From an uncultured Coprococcus sp. (GTDB lineage: Bacteria > Bacillota > Clostridia > Lachnospirales > Lachnospiraceae), in the NCBI GenBank assembly GCA_900557435.1, contig USSH01000114.1:1-7410 (forward strand): a stretch of DNA of 7,410 nucleotides, in the 5' to 3' direction. Below are positions 1 to 5,291 of this stretch, one piece after another. The translations under genes were made by a program, and so were the position numbers. The stretch's first letter is position 1. Each line of letters begins with the position of its first letter. Below the pieces are notes generated by a model. The model was not told the DNA's origin, searched no databases, and was given only the letters and a program-made list of their open reading frames with translations.

Positions 1-1
1 A

Positions 2-643
2 CTTGTTGCACTTCCAAATCAGGTACAGAAGCACAATCAGCTTCTTATGACACGTCCTGCATTCGGTGGTAATACAATCGCTACAATCGCATGTCCTGAC
101 AACCGTCCACAGATGGCTACAGTTCGTCCAGGTGTTATGCAGAAGCTTGACAAGGTAGCTGGTAAGAAGGCAGAGGTTATCGAGTACAATCCAGGATTCG
201 TACCTAACAACAAGTATGTTGAGATTCTTGAGATCTCAAAGGCTATTTCAGATATCAAGGATATCATGGATGCTAAGATCCTTGTTTCAGGTGGTCGTGG
301 AGTTGGTTCAGCAGAGAACTTCAAGCTCCTTGATGATCTCGCTGAGGTACTTGGCGGACAGGTATCATGCTCACGTGCCGTTGTAGATTCAGGCTGGAAG
401 CCAAAGGAGCTTCAGGTTGGTCAGACTGGTAAGACAGTACGTCCACAGGTATACTTCGCAATCGGTATTTCAGGTGCTATCCAGCACGTAGCTGGTATGG
501 AAGAGTCAGACATCATCGTTGCTATCAACAAGGATGAGGATGCTCCTATCTTTGATGTAGCTGACTATGGTGTAGTTGGAGATCTTAACAAGATTGTTCC
601 AGCTCTTACAGAGGCTATCAAGGCAGAGCTTGCTAACAGGTAA
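2..643 (+). CDS. etfA: Electron transfer flavoprotein alpha subunit, C-terminal part (5' end outside window)
   Basis: EtfA pairs with EtfB and carries the FAD that passes electrons between acyl-CoA dehydrogenases and other redox partners; in butyrate-forming Clostridia the EtfAB-Bcd complex bifurcates electrons. The frame is open from position 2, so the gene is truncated by the window edge; 213 residues are visible of a usual 330-350. The visible part runs from a LLMTRPAFGG motif through the C-terminal FAD-binding domain: a SCSRAVVDSGW motif, then GQTGKTVRPQ, GISGAIQH, and near the end INKDEDAPIFDVADYG, all hallmarks of EtfA. It ends in ANR-stop, 50 bases before a strong terminator, so it is probably the last gene of its operon (in many butyrate producers the bcd-etfB-etfA cluster; those genes are not visible here). 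Codon use is strongly biased (CGT for Arg, ATC/ATT for Ile), suggesting high expression. Family assignment is very secure; the specific pathway is inferred. Confidence 0.96.
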   Translation, partial: LVALPNQVQKHNQLLMTRPAFGGNTIATIACPDNRPQMATVRPGVMQKLDKVAGKKAEVIEYNPGFVPNNKYVEILEISKAISDIKDIMDAKILVSGGRGVGSAENFKLLDDLAEVLGGQVSCSRAVVDSGWKPKELQVGQTGKTVRPQVYFAIGISGAIQHVAGMEESDIIVAINKDEDAPIFDVADYGVVGDLNKIVPALTEAIKAELANR

Positions 644-665
644 TTAACAGGCTGTTTGCTATATA

Positions 666-683
666 GATAATTTTAAAATTATC
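666..683. repeat. Perfect 18-bp AT-rich palindrome after etfA
   Basis: The sequence GATAATTTTAAAATTATC equals its own reverse complement. It lies between the etfA stop codon and the terminator hairpin. It could form a weak extra hairpin or cruciform at the transcript end, or be a chance product of AT-rich sequence. Confidence 0.5.
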
Positions 684-693
684 AATTATAAAG

Positions 694-732
694 TCCCCCT
701 CTTGGATTTGATGTTCAAGAGGGGGATTTTTT
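694..732 (+). terminator. Intrinsic terminator of etfA
   Basis: A perfect 11-bp stem (TCCCCCTCTTG at 694-704 with CAAGAGGGGGA at 716-726) encloses an 11-base loop and is followed directly by six T residues (727-732). The GC-rich stem and T-run give a textbook rho-independent terminator, 50 bases after the etfA stop. Confidence 0.93.
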
Positions 733-760
733 GACGTGGAAGATTTTGACGTGGAAGATT
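731..760. repeat. Perfect 15-bp tandem duplication
   Basis: TTGACGTGGAAGATT occurs twice head to tail (731-745 and 746-760) with no mismatch. The first copy overlaps the last two bases of the terminator T-run. The perfect identity suggests a recent slippage duplication. Confidence 0.9.
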
Positions 761-830
761 TTGCCACAAAATTATCTCTTTTTAATCAGTTTCATAGAAA
801 ATGTAACAATATCCTGTAAGTTTGTATCTT

Positions 831-860
831 TTTGCATTATATTTTGGATTTGGATACAAT
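831..860 (+). promoter_or_regulatory. Possible sigma-A promoter upstream of the repeat region
   Basis: A TACAAT -10-like hexamer (855-860) lies 18 bases after TTTGCA (831-836), or 17 after TTGCAT (832-837). It would give a leader of about 365 bases for the MATE gene that contains all the repeat families. The match is modest in a very AT-rich region, so this is tentative. Confidence 0.25.
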
Positions 861-877
861 TTTGTGCTCTGAAAAAT

Positions 878-930
878 AAAAAACAGGAATAAAAAACAGA
901 ACTCAAAACAGAATTCAAAAAACAGAAATC
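878..930. repeat. Four imperfect 12-14-bp A-rich tandem repeats
   Basis: Copies at 878-890, 891-904, 905-916 and 917-930 follow the pattern AAAAAACAGAAYTC, differing in the number of leading A residues and a few substitutions. The length variation in the A-runs is what replication slippage produces. No spacers separate the copies. Confidence 0.75.
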
Positions 931-946
931 TGCAATTCTGTTACAA

Positions 947-1020
947 TCAGAAACTGGGGATCCAATACAAGTCAGAAATTAGGAATCCAATATAATCAGA
1001 AATTTGGAATCTAATACAAG
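947..1020. repeat. Three imperfect 24-25-bp tandem repeats
   Basis: Copies at 947-971, 972-995 and 996-1020 each begin TCAGAAAYT, continue with GGRATCYAATA and end in CAAG or TAA. Copies 1 and 3 are 25 bases and copy 2 is 24. They abut directly, with no spacers, so this is a tandem repeat and not a CRISPR array. Confidence 0.85.
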
Positions 1021-1053
1021 TGTATTGTAAATAATACAAAAATAATGTAGTAT
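1013..1053 (+). promoter_or_regulatory. Candidate promoter with overlapping palindromes before the MATE gene
   Basis: TTGTAA (1025-1030) and TAGTAT (1048-1053), 17 bases apart, form a weak sigma-A-like promoter. AATACA (1013-1018), TGTATT (1021-1026) and AATACA (1033-1038) create two alternative inverted repeats around the putative -35 box, an arrangement that could serve as an operator. A start near 1060 would leave a leader of about 170 bases. Both roles are inferred. Confidence 0.3.
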
Positions 1054-1091
1054 TAACTAGTTTGAATATAGTAGATAAAGAGAGTGTGCAT

Positions 1092-1133
1092 GTGAAGATA
1101 AGTGCGTGTGAATAATCTCAAGTGAAGATAAGT
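1092..1133. repeat. Direct repeat GTGAAGATAAGT, two copies
   Basis: Identical 12-base copies lie at 1092-1103 and 1122-1133, 30 bases apart start to start. They extend the run of repeat families in front of the MATE gene. Confidence 0.75.
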
Positions 1134-1222
1134 ACAGTACATGCGAAAGCAAGTGCAAATGAGGATATGCACAAATGGCAGGTACAGTAAGTACGGTAAG
1201 CGCAGTAGTAGAACATGTAGAA

Positions 1223-1228
1223 GAGAGG
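1223..1228 (+). promoter_or_regulatory. Ribosome binding site that sets the MATE start
   Basis: GAGAGG lies 5 bases before ATG 1234. The longer in-frame start at 1141 has no SD-like sequence before it, and the extra 31 residues read through repeat-derived sequence, so the downstream ATG is preferred. Confidence 0.65.
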
Positions 1229-1233
1229 TACAT

Positions 1234-2721
1234 ATGAAAGAGAAAGATAGCGTTATTGATAATGCAAAATCAACTGATAGCAGGAAAACATCTGATAAAA
1301 AAATAACATCTGATAATAAAACAATGTCTGCTGCCGGAAATCCATCCGCTGGCGAGAACAGAGAGAATAAGATGGGCGTGATGTCAGAGGGAAAGCTTCT
1401 GATGTCCATGTCACTGCCTATGATAATATCCATGTTGTTTCAGGCTATGTACAATGTAGTTGACAGTGTGTTTGTATCCAGGTTCAGCATGGATGGCCTT
1501 ACGGCTGTGTCCACAGCATTCCCGATACAGAATCTGATGATAGGCGTTTTTTCAGGACTGGGAGTCGGCTTTAATGCGTTTATATCCAAGGCCCTTGGTG
1601 AGAAGAAGTTTGACAGGGCAAATGAGGTTGCCAGACAGGGAATATTCCTTGAGGCGATAGGATATGTGATATTCCTGATAATAGGTCTATTTTTTGCAAG
1701 GACATTTATGGTGAGTCAGACAGATGATGCGCAGGTTATCCAGTACGGAACGGAATATCTGGAGGTGTGTTGCTGCTGTGCTTTTGGTATAGCTTTCCAG
1801 ATGACATTTGAGAGACTATTGCAGTCTACAGGTCGTACAATGTACAGTATGATAACTCAGATACTTGGTGCGGTCATCAATCTCATACTTGATCCTATAA
1901 TGATATTTGGACTCCTTGGATGTCCTAGGATGGGTGTTAAGGGTGCGGCCATTGCGACAGTATGTGGCCAGTGCATAGCTGGAACTCTGGCTTTGATCTT
2001 CAATATCAAGAAGAATCCGGATCTTCATATAACTCTGAGAAAATTCAGACCACATGGGGAGATAATTGGCAAGATACTCGGCGTTGGCGTGCCATCAGTT
2101 ATCATGGTTGCAATAGGCTCTGTGATGAATTATTTCCTGAATCTTATACTGTTTTCGTTTTCCAAGCTGGCAGTTGCTGTATTTGGAGCTTACTTCAAGG
2201 TTCAGAGTATGGCGTTTATGCCTGTGTTCGGATTAAACAACGGAATGATACCTATAATTTCATACAACTATGGAGCACAGAGACCGGACAGAATGAAGCG
2301 CACCATGAAGCTTGGAGTTATGGTAGGATGTTCTATCATGCTGTTCTGCCTTGTTATCATGCAGCTGTTCCCTGGCCAGATACTCAAGATATTCGATGCG
2401 ACTGATGATATGCTGTCCATGGGAATCCCTGCTGTCAGGATCATGAGCACAGCGTTTATATTTGCGGGATTTTCAGTAACATGTTCGGGAATGTTCCAGG
2501 CCGTTGGAAAGGGTGTATACAGTATGATAGTGTCCATGGCGAGACAGCTCTTTGTCATACTTCCTGTAGCGTATTTCCTTTCAAAGGCAATGAACAGTGT
2601 GAATGGCGTGTGGACGGCGTTCCCTATTGCAGAAATCTTCAGCGTAATTATATCAACATTTCTTCTTCTAAGAGTTTATAAAAAGATAGTAAAACCTTTG
2701 GAAAGAGGACAGATAGAGTAA
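1234..2721 (+). CDS. MATE-family multidrug/cation antiporter
   Basis: A 495-residue integral membrane protein of the MATE family, which exports cationic drugs or metabolites in exchange for Na+ or H+ at the cytoplasmic membrane. About twelve hydrophobic segments are visible (roughly residues 55-81, 90-112, 134-158, 176-192, 203-229, 235-256, 277-305, 308-345, 357-381, 396-420, 428-451, 458-480). Family signatures include SMSLPMIISMLFQAMYNVVDSVF in the first helix (residues 57-80), GLGVGFNAFISKALGEKK (108-125), and the second-half counterpart from FGAYFKVQSMAF to NYGA (317-348). It resembles the MepA-like branch; the substrate cannot be told. Residues 1-46 are an unusual hydrophilic Lys/Asp/Ser-rich tail with internal repetition; most relatives begin close to the NKMGVM motif. 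Four consecutive Cys occur at 179-182. An in-frame start at 1141 is possible but lacks an SD. No terminator follows, so some read-through into the next genes is possible. Confidence 0.93.
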   Translation: MKEKDSVIDNAKSTDSRKTSDKKITSDNKTMSAAGNPSAGENRENKMGVMSEGKLLMSMSLPMIISMLFQAMYNVVDSVFVSRFSMDGLTAVSTAFPIQNLMIGVFSGLGVGFNAFISKALGEKKFDRANEVARQGIFLEAIGYVIFLIIGLFFARTFMVSQTDDAQVIQYGTEYLEVCCCCAFGIAFQMTFERLLQSTGRTMYSMITQILGAVINLILDPIMIFGLLGCPRMGVKGAAIATVCGQCIAGTLALIFNIKKNPDLHITLRKFRPHGEIIGKILGVGVPSVIMVAIGSVMNYFLNLILFSFSKLAVAVFGAYFKVQSMAFMPVFGLNNGMIPIISYNYGAQRPDRMKRTMKLGVMVGCSIMLFCLVIMQLFPGQILKIFDATDDMLSMGIPAVRIMSTAFIFAGFSVTCSGMFQAVGKGVYSMIVSMARQLFVILPVAYFLSKAMNSVNGVWTAFPIAEIFSVIISTFLLLRVYKKIVKPLERGQIE

Positions 2722-2781
2722 AATAAGAGAATGATATACGGAGGAAATGCAATAATATAGACATAGCGCGTGGCATTTGTG

Positions 2782-2811
2782 TTGTGATAGAATACTATAT
2801 AGTAGTATAGT
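2782..2811 (+). promoter_or_regulatory. Candidate promoter of the desulfurase-mnmA operon, with palindrome
   Basis: TTGTGA (2782-2787) and TATAGT (2806-2811) are 18 bases apart and fit a sigma-A promoter. Between the boxes lies the 12-bp perfect palindrome TACTATATAGTA (2793-2804), and ATACT (2792-2796) with AGTAT (2804-2808) forms a second inverted pair overlapping the -10 box. This geometry would suit a repressor site. The leader to ATG 2883 would be about 65 bases. The regulator is unknown. Confidence 0.4.
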
Positions 2812-2882
2812 TTTCATATGATGAACGCAGTTTTGCATTTGTCGCAAATAGATGGCAGAAAAGGAATGGAAAGAGAGCGGAT

Positions 2883-4064
2883 ATGGGAAAAATGATATAT
2901 ATGGATCATGCGGCAACAACGGCGGTGAGACCTGAAGTGCTCGATGCCATGCTGCCTTACTTTACAGAAAAATATGGAAATCCCTCAGGCGTGTATACAT
3001 TTGCGTCAAGAAATAAGGATGTAATAAATGTGGCAAGGGATATAATTGCCGATTCCCTAGGGGCGAAGCCTGAGGAGATCTACTTCACCGGGGGAGGCTC
3101 TGAGTCGGACAACTGGGCTCTTAAGTCCGTTGCTGAAGCCTTCCAGAATAAGGGAAAGCATATAATCACAACTAGGATAGAACACCACGCCATTCTTCAC
3201 ACATGCCGGTATCTGGAGAAGCTGGGTTTTGAGGTGACATACCTTGACGTGGACGAAAAGGGGCTGGTGAATCCGGATAAGCTGAAAGCAGCCATAAGAC
3301 CAGACACAATATTGATATCTGTTATGGCAGCCAACAATGAGATAGGAACCATAGAGCCAATCAGCAGAATTGGAGCTATAGCACATGATCATGGAATTCT
3401 GTTTCACACGGATGCAGTTCAGGCATATGGACAGATTCCGCTTGATGTAAATGCAATGAATATAGATTTGCTCAGCAGCAGCGGTCATAAGCTTAATGGC
3501 CCAAAGGGAATCGGATTTCTGTATATACGGAGTGGAATAAAGCTTGGAAGCTTTATACATGGAGGTCAGCAGGAGCGTGGGCGTCGCGCTGGAACTGAGA
3601 ATGTACCGGGAATCGTTGGAATGGGCAAGGCCGCCGAGCTTGCAGTACTCTCTATGGAAGATAGAATGAAACGGGAGACAGACATAAGAGATCATATGAT
3701 TCATAGAATCCTGTCGGAGATACCGTATTCAAGGCTGAATGGACATGAGAAAGACCGACTTCCTAACAATGTGAATGTGAGCTTCCAGTTCGTTGAAGGA
3801 GAGACGATCCTTATCATGCTTGATATGGTGGGGATATGCGCTTCTGCAGGCTCTGCGTGCACATCGGGTTCTGTTGATCCATCCCATGTACTGACAGCTA
3901 TTGGTCTTCCCAAGGAGATATCACATGGTGCCGTCAGACTTACGCTTGGATATGAGAATAACATGGACGAGGCAGATGCTGTGGTAGATAATCTCAAGAG
4001 GATTGTGGAAAATCTCAGAAAGATGTCACCTGCATATCAGGATTTTGTCAGTAGAAATAAATGA
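2883..4064 (+). CDS. nifS: Cysteine desulfurase (NifS/IscS/YrvO family)
   Basis: A PLP enzyme that converts L-cysteine to alanine and holds the sulfur as a persulfide for transfer to acceptor proteins. At 393 residues it has normal family length. Seen in order: MDHAATT at the N-terminus (residues 7-13), GNPSG (32-36), TGGGSESDN (69-77), the PLP-stacking His of IEHHAI (99-104), NNEIGT (151-156), HTDAVQ (175-180; Asp177 should contact the PLP ring nitrogen), SGHK with the Schiff-base Lys203, RRAGTEN, and the persulfide Cys326 in GSACTSG, the group I (IscS/NifS) active-site loop. mnmA follows after 92 bases without a terminator, and no scaffold gene is present, so its main job is probably to feed MnmA, as YrvO does in Bacillus. 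A role in Fe-S assembly cannot be excluded. The start at 2883 has a GAGAG site 5 bases upstream; ATG 2892 is a poorer alternative. Confidence 0.95.
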   Translation: MGKMIYMDHAATTAVRPEVLDAMLPYFTEKYGNPSGVYTFASRNKDVINVARDIIADSLGAKPEEIYFTGGGSESDNWALKSVAEAFQNKGKHIITTRIEHHAILHTCRYLEKLGFEVTYLDVDEKGLVNPDKLKAAIRPDTILISVMAANNEIGTIEPISRIGAIAHDHGILFHTDAVQAYGQIPLDVNAMNIDLLSSSGHKLNGPKGIGFLYIRSGIKLGSFIHGGQQERGRRAGTENVPGIVGMGKAAELAVLSMEDRMKRETDIRDHMIHRILSEIPYSRLNGHEKDRLPNNVNVSFQFVEGETILIMLDMVGICASAGSACTSGSVDPSHVLTAIGLPKEISHGAVRLTLGYENNMDEADAVVDNLKRIVENLRKMSPAYQDFVSRNK

Positions 4065-4111
4065 TTTGCAAAATACATGCTCTTGAATATAGTACAGGAT
4101 AAAAGATAGCA

Positions 4112-4149
4112 TTAAAATAAAAATATACTACAGTTATAATTTGTTATAA
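4112..4149 (+). promoter_or_regulatory. Possible internal promoter and TTATAA palindrome before mnmA
   Basis: TTAAAA (4112-4117) and a perfect TATAAT (4135-4140) are 17 bases apart. TTATAATTTGTTATAA (4134-4149) is a two-armed repeat with a 4-base centre that overlaps the -10 box and runs up to the SD. Transcription would start around 4147, leaving a leader of only about 10-16 bases. mnmA may therefore have its own promoter besides read-through from the desulfurase gene. Confidence 0.35.
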
Positions 4150-4154
4150 AGAGG
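4150..4154 (+). promoter_or_regulatory. SD of mnmA, oddly close to the ATG
   Basis: AGAGG ends only 2 bases before ATG 4157, too close for efficient initiation, but 8 bases before the in-frame TTG at 4163, which is ideal spacing. The true start may be TTG 4163, giving a protein two residues shorter. Confidence 0.5.
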
Positions 4155-4156
4155 AA

Positions 4157-5248
4157 ATGAAGTTGATTGATACAGATAAGAAGACAGTATGTGTAGGTAT
4201 GTCGGGCGGAGTTGATTCGTCGGTTGCCGCACTTTTGCTCAAGGAGCAGGGCTACAATGTAATAGGAGTTACCATGCAGATATGGCAGGACGAGGACCGT
4301 GACGTGGTGAGTGCCCATGCCGGATGCTGCGGGCTGTCAGCAGTTGACGATGCCAGACGTGTGGCGTCGCAGCTCGATATTCCGTATTACGTTATGAACT
4401 TCAAGGAAGAATTCAAGAAGTACGTAATAGACTATTTTGTGGACGAGTATAAGCATGGCAGAACCCCGAATCCATGTATAGCCTGCAACAGATATGTAAA
4501 ATGGGAATCATTGCTCACAAGATGCATGGCAATTGGTGGTGATTATATAGCCACAGGTCATTATGCAAGAATAATCCAGCTCCCCAATGGCAGATATACT
4601 CTCCAGGAGGCCAGGGGAATAGATAAGGATCAGACATATGCACTCTACAATCTCACCCAGGAACAGCTCGCCAGGACTCTCATGCCGGTTGGAGAATACA
4701 GCAAGCCTGAGATCAGAAAGATTGCAGAGGATCACGGACTTATGGTGGCTCATAAGCCGGACAGCCAGGATATATGCTTTGTGCCAGATGGAGATTACGC
4801 CGGTTATCTTGAGAATGAAGCAGGACTTAAGGCGGTTCCGGGAGATTTTGTAGACATACATGGCAATGTGATCGGAAGACATAAGGGAATCATACACTAC
4901 ACCATAGGACAGAGAAAAGGGCTTGGACTTGCAATGGGACATCCGGTATTTGTGGTGGACATCATACCTGAGACAAATCAGGTCGTGATAGGAGAGAACG
5001 GAGACGTATTCTCAGAAAGGCTGATATGCAACAGATTGAACTTCATGTCTATAGAGGATCTCACAGAGCCAATGCATGTCAAGGCGAAGATCAGATATAA
5101 TCACAAGGGAAGCATGTGCACGATTAGGAAGATAGATGAAGATCTGGTTGAGGCGGTATTTGACGAACCGGTCAGAGCTGTGACAAAGGGACAGGCAGTT
5201 GTATTCTATGAGGGCGACCATGTGCTTGGCGGCGGAAGTATCTGCTGA
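4157..5248 (+). CDS. mnmA: tRNA-specific 2-thiouridylase MnmA
   Basis: MnmA (also TrmU) activates the C2 of uridine 34 in Glu, Gln and Lys tRNAs with ATP and replaces oxygen by sulfur, giving s2U34, which is needed for accurate decoding. The 363 residues match the family length. The ATP-pyrophosphatase P-loop GMSGGVDSS is at residues 14-22; GCCGLSAVDDARRVA (57-71) is the usual substrate-binding stretch; TPNPCIACNRYVKW (103-116) holds the nucleophilic Cys110; GHYAR (134-138) and KDQTYAL (157-163) follow; SQDICF (203-208) holds the second catalytic Cys207, which receives the persulfide. The central and C-terminal beta-barrel domains follow, with HYTIGQRKGLG at 247-257. It is the direct downstream partner of the cysteine desulfurase, the probable sulfur donor. 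The start is uncertain: the SD fits TTG 4163 better than ATG 4157. The next gene begins 43 bases after the stop. Confidence 0.97.
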   Translation: MKLIDTDKKTVCVGMSGGVDSSVAALLLKEQGYNVIGVTMQIWQDEDRDVVSAHAGCCGLSAVDDARRVASQLDIPYYVMNFKEEFKKYVIDYFVDEYKHGRTPNPCIACNRYVKWESLLTRCMAIGGDYIATGHYARIIQLPNGRYTLQEARGIDKDQTYALYNLTQEQLARTLMPVGEYSKPEIRKIAEDHGLMVAHKPDSQDICFVPDGDYAGYLENEAGLKAVPGDFVDIHGNVIGRHKGIIHYTIGQRKGLGLAMGHPVFVVDIIPETNQVVIGENGDVFSERLICNRLNFMSIEDLTEPMHVKAKIRYNHKGSMCTIRKIDEDLVEAVFDEPVRAVTKGQAVVFYEGDHVLGGGSIC

Positions 5249-5278
5249 CAGTGGGTTGCAAGCGGCATCAACTGACAT

Positions 5279-5284
5279 AAGGAG
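5279..5284 (+). promoter_or_regulatory. Ribosome binding site that sets the start of the two-helix membrane protein
   Basis: AAGGAG sits 7 bases before ATG 5292. A longer in-frame reading from 5199 would overlap mnmA by 50 bases and has no such site, so 5292 is the preferred start. Confidence 0.75.
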
Positions 5285-5291
5285 ATTGCGG

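Larger units (their letters stand above)
733..1233. other. About 500-base intergenic region, AT-rich and repeat-dense, no gene seen
   Basis: Between the etfA terminator and the MATE start I see no convincing coding region on either strand. It holds, in order: the 15-bp tandem duplication; a 9-bp inverted pair CACAAAATT (765-773) and AATTTTGTG (858-866); four A-rich 12-14-bp imperfect repeats (878-930); three 24-25-bp imperfect repeats (947-1020); overlapping AATACA/TGTATT palindromes (1013-1038); two copies of GTGAAGATAAGT (1092-1103, 1122-1133); and GTACAGTA-like repeats up to the MATE ribosome binding site. Two weak sigma-A-like promoters can be proposed. Confidence 0.7.

Noticed and set aside
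947..1020. Possible CRISPR array
   Set aside because: The 24-25-bp units abut directly with no spacers, only three copies exist, and no cas genes are present.
1141..1233. Longer start of the MATE protein at ATG 1141
   Set aside because: No SD upstream, and the added residues are encoded by repeat-like DNA; ATG 1234 has GAGAGG at good spacing.
1053..1433. 126-codon minus-strand open frame over the MATE 5' region
   Set aside because: Its Leu/Phe/Ser-rich sequence comes from the complement of repeat-rich and MATE-coding DNA; no SD or promoter seen.
1962..2405. 147-codon plus-strand open frame in another frame of the MATE gene
   Set aside because: Overlaps a clearly coding frame; the Trp- and Cys-rich composition is unlike a real protein.
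2731..2760. Nine-codon open frame (MIYGGNAII) after the MATE gene, and the GGAGG inside it
   Set aside because: Too short to support. The GGAGG precedes only ATG-CAA-TAA. The likeness to the desulfurase start (MIYMDHA) is probably chance.
2745..2778. AAATGC/GCATTT inverted pair as a MATE terminator
   Set aside because: Only six pairs with a 22-base loop and no T-run; too weak for termination.
3057..3704. 215-codon open frame on the minus strand inside the desulfurase gene
   Set aside because: It lies antisense to a gene with full catalytic motifs, shows no recognisable domain, and its composition (Ser/Tyr/His/Cys-rich) is typical of a shadow frame.
4508..4942. 144-codon minus-strand open frame inside mnmA
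   Set aside because: Antisense shadow of a secure gene, no SD or motif support.
5199..5291. Longer start of the two-helix membrane protein overlapping mnmA
   Set aside because: AAGGAG directly precedes ATG 5292; the extension would only recode the mnmA 3' end.
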